Origin: Jeotgalicoccus saudimassiliensis
Lineage (GTDB): Bacteria > Bacillota > Bacilli > Staphylococcales > Salinicoccaceae
Length of the DNA stretch: 64,000 bases
Assembly (NCBI RefSeq): GCF_000756715.1
Contig: NZ_CCSE01000001.1
Location: 186,001-250,000 of the forward strand
Direction of reading: 5' to 3'
The notes under the pieces are model-generated. The model was not told the origin of the DNA. It was given only the letters and a program-made list of their open reading frames with translations, and made no database searches. Of the stretch, positions 1 through 9,558 are shown in pieces. The translations under genes and the position numbers were made by a program. Position 1 is the first letter of the stretch, and each line of letters opens with the position of its first letter.

Positions 1-1
1 T

Positions 2-1435
2 TGGGCAATCGGAGCGGAACTTTCAATGGATTACAATGAAATCATGAAGTTAAACAACCTGTCATCTGATCTTATCTTCGTTGGTCAGGAACTTTCAATT
101 GATGGAACAGCTACGGCTGCACCAGCTGTTGAAGAAGTACCTGCAGTAGCAGAAGTACAGGCAGTTGAGCCAGCTGCAGAGGCTGTTGAAGAAGAACCAG
201 CAGTAGCAGAAGTACAGGAAGTTGAACCAGCTGTGGAGGTTGTTGAAGAAGAACCAGCAGTAGCAGAAGTACAGGAAGTTGAACCAGCAGTAGCAGAAGT
301 ACAGGAAGTTGAACCAGCTGTAGAGGTTGTTGAAGAAGAACCAGCAGTAGCAGAAGTACAGGAAGTTGAACCGGCTGCAGAGGTTGTTGAAGAAGAACCA
401 GCTGAACCGACAGCAGAAGAAATTGCAGCAGCAGAACAAGCTGAAGCAGATAGAATTGCAGCTGAGGAAGCAGCAGCAGAACAAGCTGAAGCAGACAGAA
501 TTGCAGCTGAGGAAGCAGCAGCGGCAGAACAAGCTGAAGCAGACAGAATCGCAGCTGAGGAAGCAGCAGCGGCAGAACAAGCTGAAGCAGACAGAATTGC
601 AGCTGAGGAAGCAGCAGCAGAACAAGCTGAGGAAGACAGAATCGCGGCTGAAGAAGCGGCAGCAGAACAAGCTGAAGCAGACAGAATCGCAGCTGAAGAA
701 GCGGCAGCAGAACAAGCTGAGGAAGACAGAATCGCGGCTGAAGAAGCGGCAGCAGAACAAGCTGAAGCAGACAGAATCGCAGCTGAAGAAGCGGCAGCTC
801 AAAAGGCAGCTGAAGAAGCGGCAGCTCAAAAGGCAGCTGAAGAAGCGGCAGCTCAAAAGGCAGCTGAAGAAGCGGCAGCTCAAAAGGCAGCTGAAGAAGC
901 GGCAGCTCAAAAGGCAGCTGAAGAAGCAGCAGCTGAAGAAGCAGCAGCAGAACAAGCTGAAGCAGACAGAATCGCAGCTGAAGAAGCTGAAGCAGCTGCG
1001 GCTGAAAGAGCAGCAGAACAGGCTGCAGCCGAAGAGGCTGAAGAAGCAGAGCAGCCTGCAGCAGCAACTCCGGTATCAAGTGTTTCAAACGGTAAGAACT
1101 GGTACTCATGGGGAACTTGTGCATGGTACGTGTTTGAAAAACGTTCAGCAATGGGCATGAGCGTAGGAAATAACTGGGGAGATGCTAAGAGCTGGGCTTC
1201 AAATGCACAGTCGGCGGGTTACTCAGTAAACAACACACCTTCAGTAGGTGCGGTAATGCAGGCTCCTGCATACACAAACGGAGCTTACGGCCAGGGGCAC
1301 GTTGCAATCGTTGAACGTGTTAACGGCGACGGATCAATCTTAGTATCAGAAATGCAGTTCGGCGGCGGATTAGGCGAAAAGAACACTAGAACAATCAGTG
1401 CTTCTCAAGTTTCAAGCCACAACTTCATTCACTAA
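2..1435 (+). CDS. LysM-CHAP cell-wall hydrolase (5' end outside window)
   Basis: The frame is open from base 2, so the gene starts before the window. The first visible residues (ending in LSSDLIFVGQELSI) are the end of a LysM peptidoglycan-binding motif. Then come roughly 310 residues of low-complexity Ala/Glu repeats: first EEEPAVAEVQEVEPA-type units, then EEAAAEQAEADRIA units, then AAQKAAEE units. The last ~115 residues are a CHAP amidase/endopeptidase domain with the catalytic Cys in GTCAWYVF and His in GQGHVAIVE. Staphylococcal relatives (SsaA/Sle1 type) are secreted and cut peptidoglycan, so export is expected, but the signal peptide is not visible here. The repeat linker is unusually long and near-identical between units, so its copy number may vary between strains. 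Hydrolase class is confident; the exact bond cut is not. Confidence 0.9.
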   Translation, partial: WAIGAELSMDYNEIMKLNNLSSDLIFVGQELSIDGTATAAPAVEEVPAVAEVQAVEPAAEAVEEEPAVAEVQEVEPAVEVVEEEPAVAEVQEVEPAVAEVQEVEPAVEVVEEEPAVAEVQEVEPAAEVVEEEPAEPTAEEIAAAEQAEADRIAAEEAAAEQAEADRIAAEEAAAAEQAEADRIAAEEAAAAEQAEADRIAAEEAAAEQAEEDRIAAEEAAAEQAEADRIAAEEAAAEQAEEDRIAAEEAAAEQAEADRIAAEEAAAQKAAEEAAAQKAAEEAAAQKAAEEAAAQKAAEEAAAQKAAEEAAAEEAAAEQAEADRIAAEEAEAAAAERAAEQAAAEEAEEAEQPAAATPVSSVSNGKNWYSWGTCAWYVFEKRSAMGMSVGNNWGDAKSWASNAQSAGYSVNNTPSVGAVMQAPAYTNGAYGQGHVAIVERVNGDGSILVSEMQFGGGLGEKNTRTISASQVSSHNFIH

Positions 1436-1453
1436 TATACATTAATAGAATCG

Positions 1454-1499
1454 GCGGGAATCAGGTCTATGTTATATAGATTTGTTTCCCGCTTTTTTA
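1454..1499 (+). terminator. Rho-independent terminator of the CHAP gene
   Basis: GCGGGAA (1454-1460) pairs with TTCCCGC (1486-1492) and is followed directly by a T-run. It lies 18 bases after the CHAP stop codon. The loop is long (25 nt) but contains ATAT-rich bases that could pair further. Confidence 0.75.
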
Positions 1500-1574
1500 T
1501 ATTTTTGAATATATTACTGTGATTAGGTTATTGTGTATTATATAGAAGGAAAAAAACTCAACGTATAAATAAGT

Positions 1575-1608
1575 ACACTGTCCGACAAAATGATTTATCG
1601 GACAGTGT
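1575..1608. repeat. Perfect 11-bp inverted repeat upstream of small ORF
   Basis: ACACTGTCCGA (1575-1585) is the exact reverse complement of TCGGACAGTGT (1598-1608), with a 12-bp AT-rich spacer. There is no T-run right after it. A second, AT-only inverted repeat (TTAATTTT / AAAATTAA, about 1616-1636) lies just before the ribosome binding site of the next ORF. It may be a protein-binding operator or a leader hairpin for the small gene at 1651; the function is not known. Confidence 0.6.
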
Positions 1609-1650
1609 GGCTATCTTAATTTTTATCAAAATTAAAAAGGAGGGGCATTA

Positions 1651-1821
1651 TTGAATATTATTTCGCAGGATCACAATACGGCTGTTGCACTGACTTCTTT
1701 AATTATTCTCGGTTTTCTCAATCTGATTACATTTAAAAAGTTTAAAAAACTGGATGATAAAGTCACTGCAATGCACGAACAGTGGAAGAAGGACAGAGAG
1801 AGTGAGAATCATAAAATTTAA
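1651..1821 (+). CDS. Small single-pass membrane protein, 56 aa
   Basis: A TTG start is preceded by a strong ribosome binding site (AAGGAGGGG, 1637-1645) at good spacing. The product has a short N-terminus, one hydrophobic segment at about residues 10-26 (AVALTSLIILGFLNLITF), then a charged Lys-rich tail with a short coiled-coil-like stretch (KKFKKLDDKV). It stands alone between the CHAP gene and the thioredoxin-like gene and has inverted repeats in its leader. I do not recognise the family. The TTG start and small size would let automated callers miss it, but the SD, the single membrane helix and the charge pattern favour a real gene. Confidence 0.6.
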   Translation: MNIISQDHNTAVALTSLIILGFLNLITFKKFKKLDDKVTAMHEQWKKDRESENHKI

Positions 1822-1930
1822 CGATTATCCTGTATTTTTCTCTTCACATTTTCTTAACCTTCCGGAACGGTACATTCTCAGTACTGTATGTTAAAATGAT
1901 TAAAATGATATTAGAGGGAAAGTGGATTGG

Positions 1931-2518
1931 ATGACAGGTAAAAAGCTTATTATAGCGGTTGTTTTTATCGCCTTCTTCCTGCTCATCGGTATCAGTATCG
2001 GTGCGGTCATAAACATGTCGGACGATCAGATGAGAGAGCGGAGTCTTAAGACGCTGCAGGATTCCGAAGGGCGGGATAATCATCATGCTGTCGGCCTGAA
2101 CTTATTGAATACAGGAAATAAAGCAGTGATTAACAGCGATGAACCGCTCGAAGAGATTATTAAAAATAACGAAGTAACTGTCGTTAACTTCTTCGCGTCC
2201 TGGTGTGAACCCTGTAAACGGGAAACACCGGAGTTGAATGAGTACGCAATGGAAACTGCGGAGAGTGATATTCAGGTCGTCGGTATAAATATCGATGACA
2301 GTGTAAAAAACCGCGATGCATTTCTGGATACTTACGACGTACAGTACCCGGTATTCGAACTGACTGATGAAGCCGGCATGACCGACGAGTTTAAAATCAG
2401 CTTAATGCCGACGACATTTTTCGTTGATTCAAATGGTGAAGTGGTACGTGCTTATATTGGGGAAATCGGACCGGAATTGATTACGAATTACATTAACTAT
2501 GTAAAGGAGCGTCAATAA
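1931..2518 (+). CDS. Membrane-anchored TlpA/ResA-like thiol-disulfide oxidoreductase
   Basis: About 195 residues: one N-terminal membrane anchor (IIAVVFIAFFLLIGISIG), an exposed linker, then a thioredoxin fold with the redox motif WCEPC within NFFASWCEPCKRE. Residues near 160 contain the cis-Pro region (SLMPTTFFVDSNG). ResA/TlpA proteins reduce disulfides outside the membrane, for example in apocytochromes; the substrate here is unknown. The frame also offers GTG at 1922, but the SD AGAGGG (1913-1918) is only 3 bases from it, so ATG 1931 is preferred. The stop is immediately followed by the ATG of the HD protein, so the two are cotranscribed. Confidence 0.85.
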   Translation: MTGKKLIIAVVFIAFFLLIGISIGAVINMSDDQMRERSLKTLQDSEGRDNHHAVGLNLLNTGNKAVINSDEPLEEIIKNNEVTVVNFFASWCEPCKRETPELNEYAMETAESDIQVVGINIDDSVKNRDAFLDTYDVQYPVFELTDEAGMTDEFKISLMPTTFFVDSNGEVVRAYIGEIGPELITNYINYVKERQ

Positions 2519-3154
2519 ATGGGAGTACATCAGTATTTTAAAAGTTTAAATGATCTGGAGAAACTTGTCAGATGTCCGGGCAAGTTTAAATATCAGGAGC
2601 ACAACGTCGCCGCACATTCATTTAAAGTGACGAAGATCGCGCAGTACCTCGGTACTGTTGAAGAGCATCACGGCAATGAAATTAACTGGCGTTCTTTATA
2701 TGAGAAAGCATTAAACCACGACTATCCTGAAATTTTTACAGGTGACATTAAAACGCCGGTTAAATATGCTTCGCTTGAACTGAACACGCTGTTTATGGAA
2801 GTGGAAGAGACGATGACGACGAAGTTTATCGAAACTGAATTTCCACCGGAGTACCAGCAGATTTACAAAGACCGTCTGAAAGAGGGCAAAGACAGCACAC
2901 TTGAAGGTCAGATTCTTTCAGTGGCAGATAAAATCGACCTGCTGTATGAATCGTTCGGTGAAATACAAAAGCGCAACCCCGAACCTCTGTTTTTTGAAAT
3001 ATACGAAGAATCGCTCGCAACGATTAAGCGATTTGACCACATGGTCTCCGTTCAGGATTTTCTTGGGAACATATTAACCGAGATGCTGTCGGAACGCTTT
3101 ATTCCGAAAGATGAACTGTTTGAAATAACAAACTCAATTCTGAACCGGGAGTAG
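2519..3154 (+). CDS. YfbR-like HD-domain hydrolase
   Basis: 211 residues with a complete HD metal site: His in AAHSFKV (near residue 33), His-Asp in NHDYPEIF (near 67-68) and a distal Asp in SVADKID (near 139). This pattern is the YfbR-like HD family, whose best known member is a 5'-deoxynucleotidase; related members are other phosphohydrolases. It starts at the base after the stop of the TlpA-like gene, with its SD (AAGGAG) inside that gene. The corresponding gene in S. aureus also lies just upstream of the csbA homologue and uvrB. Substrate specificity cannot be read from the sequence. Confidence 0.85.
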   Translation: MGVHQYFKSLNDLEKLVRCPGKFKYQEHNVAAHSFKVTKIAQYLGTVEEHHGNEINWRSLYEKALNHDYPEIFTGDIKTPVKYASLELNTLFMEVEETMTTKFIETEFPPEYQQIYKDRLKEGKDSTLEGQILSVADKIDLLYESFGEIQKRNPEPLFFEIYEESLATIKRFDHMVSVQDFLGNILTEMLSERFIPKDELFEITNSILNRE

Positions 3155-3159
3155 CCGTC

Positions 3160-3405
3160 ATGGATTTATACTGGTACATGATGGCTATGGTCGTACCTGC
3201 AGCGACCGTCGTAGTATTTGCACGGCTTACGCACAATAAATACGTTGCAGTGATGCTTACGTTTATATTATTCGGAGCATCGATATACAGAGGATTTTAC
3301 CCGAGTGAATGGGTAATATACATAGACTCGGCATCAATTTTTGCCGGTTATATAATAGTAGAAATTTTTGACCTGGACAATTTTAATAATGAAGATGAAG
3401 AGTAG
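3160..3405 (+). CDS. csbA: CsbA-family small membrane protein
   Basis: 81 residues with two to three hydrophobic segments and an acidic tail ending NNEDEE. The conserved position directly upstream of uvrB-uvrA, shared with Bacillus subtilis csbA, supports the name. In B. subtilis csbA is a sigma-B-controlled gene of unknown function. It begins 5 bases after the HD gene and so probably shares its transcript; no sigma-B promoter was seen directly upstream. Confidence 0.8.
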   Translation: MDLYWYMMAMVVPAATVVVFARLTHNKYVAVMLTFILFGASIYRGFYPSEWVIYIDSASIFAGYIIVEIFDLDNFNNEDEE

Positions 3406-3412
3406 AAATGAC

Positions 3413-3426
3413 CGAACAAATGTTTG
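3413..3426. promoter_or_regulatory. LexA (SOS) box of uvrBA
   Basis: CGAACAAATGTTTG differs by two bases from the Gram-positive LexA/DinR consensus CGAACATATGTTCG and keeps the GAAC-N4-GTT core. It overlaps the start of the uvrB -35 element, so bound LexA would block the promoter. uvrB is SOS-induced in Bacillus and Staphylococcus, so a site is expected here. Confidence 0.8.
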
Positions 3427-3453
3427 TTATTTCTGCTCTTTATTTGTTAAAAT
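3424..3453 (+). promoter_or_regulatory. uvrB promoter
   Basis: A -35 of TTGTTA (3424-3429) is followed after 17-18 bp by TTAAAA/TAAAAT (3447-3453). The uvrB SD GGAGGCG and ATG follow about 30 bp downstream. The -35 overlaps the LexA box. Confidence 0.6.
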
Positions 3454-3482
3454 AGTATAGATTAATAAGTGGAGGCGAAACA

Positions 3483-5456
3483 ATGGCAGATTTTGAGTTA
3501 GTATCCAAATTTGAGCCGGCTGGTGACCAGCCTCAAGCAATTGAAGAGTTAGTGGAACAGATTAATTCCGGGCAGCGCCACCAGACACTCCTTGGTGCAA
3601 CAGGTACCGGTAAAACATATACGATGAGCCAGGTCATACAGAGAGTCGGTAAACCGACGCTGATTATTGCCCATAACAAGACACTCGCAGGACAGCTGTA
3701 CAGTGAATTTAAAGAATTTTTTCCGAATAACAGGGTGGAATATTTCGTCAGCTACTACGACTATTTCCAGCCGGAAGCATACGTGCCGAGTACCGACACG
3801 TTTATCGAAAAAGATGCTTCTATTAACGACGAAATCGATAAACTGCGCCACTCCGCAACGAGCTCGCTGTTCGAAGGCGATGACGTTATCGTTATTGCAT
3901 CGGTCAGCTGTATATACGGTCTCGGTAATCCGGATGAATACCGGGATCTCGTTGTCAGCATACGGACAGGCATGGAACTCGACCGCAACCAGTTTTTAAG
4001 GAAGCTTGTAGATATTCAATACTCACGCAACGACATCGATTTTAAGCGCGGGACGTTCAGAGTGCGCGGGGATATCGTTGAAGTGTTCCCGGCATCACGT
4101 GACGAGCAGTGTATCCGCGTTGAATTTTTCGGCGATGAAATCGATCGTATCCGTGAAATCGATTATTTAACAGGTGAAGTGTATGCTGAACGTGAGCACT
4201 TTGCTATTTTCCCGGCATCCCACTTCGTTACGCGTGAAGAGAAGATGAAAGTGGCCATTGAACGCATTGAAAAAGAGCTGGAGGAACAGCTGAAGAAATT
4301 CCGTGCAGAAGACAAACTGCTCGAAGCACAGCGTCTGGAACAGCGCACGAATTACGATCTTGAAATGATGCGTGAAATGGGCTTTTGTTCAGGAATCGAA
4401 AACTATTCGGTACATCTGACGCTCCGTGACCTCGGTTCAACGCCGTACACGCTCATCGATTATTTTAAGGATTTTCTTATTATGATCGATGAATCGCATG
4501 TTACAGTTCCGCAAATCAGGGGAATGTATAACGGAGACAAGGCGCGTAAACAGGTGCTCGTCGATCACGGTTTCAGGCTGCCGAGTGCACTGGATAACAG
4601 ACCGCTTATGTTTTCGGAGTTCGAGGAAAAAGCAGAACAGCTGCTTTACGTTTCAGCAACTCCCGGACCGTATGAAATTGAACATACAGACAAGATGGTC
4701 GAACAGATTATCCGTCCGACAGGACTGCTGGATCCGACGATTGATGTCAGACCGTCGGAACATCAGATCGATGATTTAATGGAGGAAATTCAGGACAGAA
4801 TCGACAAAAACGAACGTGTACTGATTACGACGCTGACGAAGAAAATGTCGGAAGACTTAACGACGTACTTAAAAGAAGCCGGCATAAAAGTGCAGTACCT
4901 GCATTCGGAAATTAAAACGCTCGAACGTATTGAAATACTGCGCGAACTCCGCATCGGTACATACGATGTACTCGTCGGTATTAACCTGCTTCGTGAAGGG
5001 CTGGATATTCCGGAAGTATCACTCGTGACGATACTCGATGCAGATAAGGAAGGCTTCCTCCGTTCGGACCGTGCATTGATTCAGACAATCGGCCGTGCGG
5101 CGAGAAACAGTAACGGACACGTTATTATGTACGCTGATAAAATTACCGATTCGATGCGTTATGCACTCGATGAGACGGCAAGACGCCGTGAAACGCAAAT
5201 TGCATTTAATGAAAAACACAATATTACACCGACGACAATCAATAAGGAAATACGCGATGTCATCAGTGCACATATAGAAATTAAAGAAGACGACAAAGGC
5301 AGGAAGAAGTCGGCAACGAAGAAGCTGACGAAGTCAGAACGCGAAAAACTGCTTGAAAAACTTGAGCAGGAAATGAAAGAAGCTGCGAGAGAACTCGATT
5401 TCGAAACAGCTTCCGAGTTAAGAGATGCAATATTTGAGATTCAGGCAGAAGGGTGA
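3483..5456 (+). CDS. uvrB: Excinuclease ABC subunit B
   Basis: 657 residues, the normal UvrB length. The Walker A motif [10 protein letters not shown] lies near residue 40, the beta-hairpin that grips DNA at [12 protein letters not shown] near residue 95, helicase motifs with DESHVTVPQ near 340, and motif [11 protein letters not shown] near 540. A C-terminal UVR coiled coil for UvrC binding closes the protein. UvrB is handed damaged DNA by UvrA and verifies the lesion before UvrC incision. SD GGAGGCG sits 4 bases before the ATG. The stop overlaps the start region of uvrA. Regulation by LexA is indicated by the upstream box. Confidence 0.98.
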   Translation: MADFELVSKFEPAGDQPQAIEELVEQINSGQRHQTLLGATGTGKTYTMSQVIQRVGKPTLIIAHNKTLAGQLYSEFKEFFPNNRVEYFVSYYDYFQPEAYVPSTDTFIEKDASINDEIDKLRHSATSSLFEGDDVIVIASVSCIYGLGNPDEYRDLVVSIRTGMELDRNQFLRKLVDIQYSRNDIDFKRGTFRVRGDIVEVFPASRDEQCIRVEFFGDEIDRIREIDYLTGEVYAEREHFAIFPASHFVTREEKMKVAIERIEKELEEQLKKFRAEDKLLEAQRLEQRTNYDLEMMREMGFCSGIENYSVHLTLRDLGSTPYTLIDYFKDFLIMIDESHVTVPQIRGMYNGDKARKQVLVDHGFRLPSALDNRPLMFSEFEEKAEQLLYVSATPGPYEIEHTDKMVEQIIRPTGLLDPTIDVRPSEHQIDDLMEEIQDRIDKNERVLITTLTKKMSEDLTTYLKEAGIKVQYLHSEIKTLERIEILRELRIGTYDVLVGINLLREGLDIPEVSLVTILDADKEGFLRSDRALIQTIGRAARNSNGHVIMYADKITDSMRYALDETARRRETQIAFNEKHNITPTTINKEIRDVISAHIEIKEDDKGRKKSATKKLTKSEREKLLEKLEQEMKEAARELDFETASELRDAIFEIQAEG

Positions 5457-5461
5457 GTTAC

Positions 5462-8290
5462 ATGAAGAATCCATTCATCAGTATCAGAGGTGCGAGAGAA
5501 AACAATTTAAAAGGTGTCGATCTCGACATCCCGAGAGATCAGCTTGTCGTAATGACAGGCTTATCCGGCTCGGGTAAATCGTCGCTTGCTTTCGACACAA
5601 TTTATGCCGAAGGCCAGCGCCGTTACGTTGAATCACTCAGTTCGTATGCCCGTCAGTTTTTAGGACAGATGTCAAAACCGGATGTGGATACGATTGAAGG
5701 ACTGTCGCCGGCAATTTCCATCGATCAGAAAACGACGAGCAACAACCCGCGTTCAACAGTATCGACAATAACGGAAATATACGATTACCTGCGCCTGTTA
5801 TATGCACGTGCAGGCACGCCGTACTGTCCGATTCACGACATTGAGATTTCATCCCAGACAGTTGAAGAGATGACAGATATTATTATGCAGCTGCCTGAAC
5901 GTACCCGTATTCAGGTATTTGCACCGCTTGTCCGCGGTAAAAAAGGGCAGCACAAAAAACTGATTACCGATCTAAGTAAAGAGGGTTACGCACGTGTCGT
6001 TGTCGACGGTGAAATGTTCGACATCGAAGAAGTGCCGGAGCTCGGCAAAAATAAAAAACACGATATCGATGTCGTTATCGACAGACTTGCAGTACGTGAA
6101 GGTATCGAGTCACGCCTTGCGGATTCACTGCAGGTGGCGCTCGAGAAAACAGAAGGCAATGTGACGATTAACGTAATCGACGGCGAAGACCTGCATTTTT
6201 CGGAAAACTTTTCATGTCCGGAGTGCGGATTCACAATTTCCGAACTGGAACCGCGCCTGTTTTCATTTAATGCACCGTACGGTGCCTGTATTGAATGCGA
6301 TGGACTCGGGATGAAAATGTCAGTCGATAAAGTCCTCGTCGTACCGGATCAGAATCTGTCGCTTGAAGAAGGTGCAATCGTTACGTGGCAGCCGATCAGT
6401 TCGACGTATTACACACAGCTTCTTACTCAGGCGGCGGACCATTACGGTATTGATATGAACGTACCGTTTAAAAATTTAAGCAAAAAAGAACAGGATATTA
6501 TACTAAAAGGCGGCAGCGATGAAATAACTTTCAGGTTTGCCCAGGATAACGGTGTCGTCCGCGAACGTAAAATGGCCTTTGAAGGTGTATTTAACAATAT
6601 CGAAAGACGCTACAACGAAAGTCCCTCTGAATATACGAGAAATGTCATGGCACAGTACATGCGGGAGAGCGAGTGCAACCGCTGTGACGGTTACCGTTTA
6701 AATGAAGAAGCCCTCGCGGTAAAAATTAACGGTACCCATATCGGCCAGGTTGTGGAACGTTCCGTCAGAGACGGCATCGACTTCTTCGACCACATCTCTT
6801 TATCGGCACAAAATGAAGAAATTGCCGCACCGATTCTCAAGGAAATCGACAGCAGACTGTCGTTTCTCCGCAACGTCGGGCTCGACTATTTAACGCTGAA
6901 CCGTAAGAGCGGAACGTTATCCGGCGGTGAAGCACAGCGTATCCGTCTCGCTACACAGATCGGTTCACGTTTAAGCGGTGTACTTTATATTCTCGATGAA
7001 CCGTCAATCGGACTTCATCAGCGCGATAACGAGCGGTTAATCAATACGCTGAAAGATATGAGAGAACTCGGCAATACGCTTATCGTCGTTGAGCACGATG
7101 AGGATACGATGCTTGCGAGTGACTATCTGATCGATATCGGTCCGGGTGCCGGCGAACACGGCGGGAAAGTAGTATCCTCCGGCACACCGGCAGAAGTTAT
7201 GGCGGATGAAAATTCATTAACCGGGCAGTATTTAAGCGGCAAACGTGAAATTGCACTGCCGGAAAACTACCGCAAACCGGATAAGAAAAAAGTATTTAAA
7301 ATTAAAGGTGCACGTGAAAACAACCTTAAAAATATCGATGTGAATATTCCGCTTGGCGTACTTAATCTCGTTACCGGCGTGTCAGGTTCCGGCAAGAGTA
7401 CGCTGATCAATGAAATTTTATATAAGAGTCTGCACACACAGCTGTATAAAACAAAAGAAGTGCCAGGTGAGCACGACACAGTGGAAGGCATTGAGTATAT
7501 CGATAAAATCATCGACATTGATCAGTCACCGATCGGCCGTACGCCGCGCAGTAACCCGGCGACTTATACGGGGGTATTCGACGATATCCGCGATGTATTT
7601 GCACAGACTAACGAAGCGAAAGTCCGCGGCTATCAGAAGGGACGTTTCAGTTTCAACGTTAAAGGCGGACGCTGTGAAGCATGCCGCGGTGACGGTATAC
7701 TCCGTATAGAAATGCACTTCCTGCCGGATGTTTTCGTACCGTGCGAAGTGTGCCACGGCAAACGCTATAACAGAGAAACACTGGAAGTGAAATATAAAGA
7801 CAAAAGTATAGCAGATGTGTTAAAAATGACAGTAGAAGAAGCATATTATTTCTTTGAAAATCTGCCTAAAATTAAACGTAAGATTAAAACACTTGTCGAT
7901 GTCGGACTCGGCTATGTGCGTCTCGGTCAGCCTGCAACGACATTGTCGGGCGGTGAGGCGCAGCGCGTGAAGCTCGCTAGCGAACTTCACAAACGTTCAA
8001 ACGGCAAGACGCTTTATATTCTCGACGAACCGACAACCGGACTTCATTCTGAAGATATTAAAAACTTAATCGGCGTTATTCAGCGTCTTGTAGACCAGGG
8101 CGACACTATCGTTATTATCGAACACAACCTGGATGTCATTAAAGTCGCGGACCATATTATTGACCTTGGCCCGGAAGGTGGGGAAGGTGGCGGAAACATC
8201 GTCGTCAGTGGTACAGTAGAAGATGTAATTGCGAACGAAAACAGCCACACGGGACAGCATCTTAAGAAGTGGTTAAACAGAAACCATTAG
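5462..8290 (+). CDS. uvrA: Excinuclease ABC subunit A
   Basis: About 942 residues. Two ABC ATPase modules are visible: Walker [11 protein letters not shown] near residue 33 and [10 protein letters not shown] near 640, signatures [12 protein letters not shown] and [12 protein letters not shown]. Two zinc-binding Cys clusters begin at SCPECGF and at RCEACRG. UvrA dimers scan DNA for bulky lesions and load UvrB. A GTG at 5453 overlaps the uvrB stop, but ATG 5462 has the better spaced SD (AGAAGGGTG), and the resulting N-terminus [15 protein letters not shown] matches family starts. It is cotranscribed with uvrB. Confidence 0.98.
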   Translation: MKNPFISIRGARENNLKGVDLDIPRDQLVVMTGLSGSGKSSLAFDTIYAEGQRRYVESLSSYARQFLGQMSKPDVDTIEGLSPAISIDQKTTSNNPRSTVSTITEIYDYLRLLYARAGTPYCPIHDIEISSQTVEEMTDIIMQLPERTRIQVFAPLVRGKKGQHKKLITDLSKEGYARVVVDGEMFDIEEVPELGKNKKHDIDVVIDRLAVREGIESRLADSLQVALEKTEGNVTINVIDGEDLHFSENFSCPECGFTISELEPRLFSFNAPYGACIECDGLGMKMSVDKVLVVPDQNLSLEEGAIVTWQPISSTYYTQLLTQAADHYGIDMNVPFKNLSKKEQDIILKGGSDEITFRFAQDNGVVRERKMAFEGVFNNIERRYNESPSEYTRNVMAQYMRESECNRCDGYRLNEEALAVKINGTHIGQVVERSVRDGIDFFDHISLSAQNEEIAAPILKEIDSRLSFLRNVGLDYLTLNRKSGTLSGGEAQRIRLATQIGSRLSGVLYILDEPSIGLHQRDNERLINTLKDMRELGNTLIVVEHDEDTMLASDYLIDIGPGAGEHGGKVVSSGTPAEVMADENSLTGQYLSGKREIALPENYRKPDKKKVFKIKGARENNLKNIDVNIPLGVLNLVTGVSGSGKSTLINEILYKSLHTQLYKTKEVPGEHDTVEGIEYIDKIIDIDQSPIGRTPRSNPATYTGVFDDIRDVFAQTNEAKVRGYQKGRFSFNVKGGRCEACRGDGILRIEMHFLPDVFVPCEVCHGKRYNRETLEVKYKDKSIADVLKMTVEEAYYFFENLPKIKRKIKTLVDVGLGYVRLGQPATTLSGGEAQRVKLASELHKRSNGKTLYILDEPTTGLHSEDIKNLIGVIQRLVDQGDTIVIIEHNLDVIKVADHIIDLGPEGGEGGGNIVVSGTVEDVIANENSHTGQHLKKWLNRNH

Positions 8291-8302
8291 GAGGTAATAT
8301 CA

Positions 8303-9457
8303 GTGGACAGTAAAGAACGCATATTAAAAATGCTTGAGGAAGGCAAAATCACTTCCGAAGAAGCAATCGAACTGATGTCGGCAATGAACGGGAAATCAGA
8401 CCAGGGAAAGCATGAGCAAAAGAGCAGTGCAGAACGTGAACCTTCAGGCGGTACGGACTCGGGCAGCGGATTGTTTGGCGACTACGTCGGACAATTTGTC
8501 GATGAGTTCAACAAGTACGTTAACAAAGATAAAGTAAACGATGCGTATACGAACGTTAAAGGGAAGTTTTCAACCGGCCGTCAGACTAAACAGATGTTTG
8601 ACGGACTGGAGAAAGCATTTGACTCAGTCGGCTCATCTTTCGACTCAGTTTTTTCGCAGGGTCCGAAAAACCGTTTAATCGAAACAGTTGACCAGCCGTT
8701 CAACAGCATTTCAGTCGATATAGCAAACGGCAACGTTGAACTGAAACCGGCTGAACGCGGCGATGTCGTTAAATTTGAAGTGACGCCGTTTTACCGTAAA
8801 CTGGATACGAAGAAAAATTACTTCCAGGACATCATCTGCGATGTTAAAAACGACGAACTTGTCATTGTATCGGATGTTAAATCCGCACGTGTCAACGTCG
8901 TCATCGAAGTGACGGCAGAAACACTGAGACGCATTATTTTATCGACGTCAAACGGCAATGTTAAAATTTCTGATAAAGCATTTACCGATCTGACGGTTGA
9001 TCTGTTAAACGGCGATATTGAACTGGATCATCTCGATGCCAAAAATGCATTTGTCCGTACTTCACGCGGCAGCATTAAAGTGACGGAAGGACAATACAAA
9101 GGTATTGAGATTGTCTCAATGCTCGGTACGATTATGACGGATAATCTCGATGCGAAAACGATTGATATTTCGTCAAACGGTTCGGTAAATATTGCACTGA
9201 AAAAAGAAACTGAAGAAGCGACAATTAATTCGAACATGGGCAGCATCAACATCAGCGTGCCGAACGGCAGAGAGCTGGAAGGCCGTCTGTCCACAGTGCT
9301 CGGACAGATTAATTATCCGCCTGAACTCGATGCACGCTACATGAAACAGCAGGACATCGGATTTAAAGAACTGATGCTCGTCAACAACACTGACGAACCC
9401 GGAATGTTTTTAGAAGTCGGTACTAAAGTGGGAAGTGTGACACTGCACCGCAGTTAA
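8303..9457 (+). CDS. LiaX/YvlB-like DUF4097 beta-repeat protein
   Basis: 384 residues. The first ~30 (KERILKMLEEGKITSEEAIEL) are the short helical YvlB/LiaX N-terminal domain; an acidic, Gly/Ser-rich linker follows; from about residue 130 there is a long run of beta-strand repeats of DUF4097 type (for example SVDIANGNVELKP and STSNGNVKIS). No membrane helix is seen. LiaX relatives sense or buffer cell-envelope antimicrobial stress in enterococci; yvlB lies beside the uvr/hprK region in B. subtilis too. Start is GTG with a strong SD (AGGAGGTAAT) 5-6 bases upstream, 12 bases after uvrA. A role in envelope stress is inference from the family. Confidence 0.8.
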   Translation: MDSKERILKMLEEGKITSEEAIELMSAMNGKSDQGKHEQKSSAEREPSGGTDSGSGLFGDYVGQFVDEFNKYVNKDKVNDAYTNVKGKFSTGRQTKQMFDGLEKAFDSVGSSFDSVFSQGPKNRLIETVDQPFNSISVDIANGNVELKPAERGDVVKFEVTPFYRKLDTKKNYFQDIICDVKNDELVIVSDVKSARVNVVIEVTAETLRRIILSTSNGNVKISDKAFTDLTVDLLNGDIELDHLDAKNAFVRTSRGSIKVTEGQYKGIEIVSMLGTIMTDNLDAKTIDISSNGSVNIALKKETEEATINSNMGSINISVPNGRELEGRLSTVLGQINYPPELDARYMKQQDIGFKELMLVNNTDEPGMFLEVGTKVGSVTLHRS

Positions 9458-9474
9458 AAATTATTAATAAGTTT

Positions 9475-9501
9475 GGGCTGGCGATTGCCAGCCCATTTTT
9501 T
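9475..9501 (+). terminator. Terminator after the YvlB-like gene
   Basis: GGGCTGGC (9475-9482), loop GATT, GCCAGCCC (9487-9494), then ATTTTTT. A perfect 8-bp stem ends the uvrB-uvrA-yvlB unit. Confidence 0.92.
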
Positions 9502-9558
9502 GCTATAATATAACTAAACAGTAAACTTACTCGTTGAAGAACGGACGGAGGTGCAGCG

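Noticed and set aside
95-1160. Frames of up to 346 codons in other frames and on the opposite strand of the CHAP gene
   Set aside because: Low-complexity Cys/Phe, Leu/Gln or Lys/Gln translations produced by the Ala/Glu repeat DNA; the real gene has recognised LysM and CHAP domains.
9486-9509. TTGCCA / TATAAT as an hprK promoter
   Set aside because: Spacer is only 12 bp and the -35 lies within the terminator stem; the -10 alone may be used but no proper promoter could be drawn.
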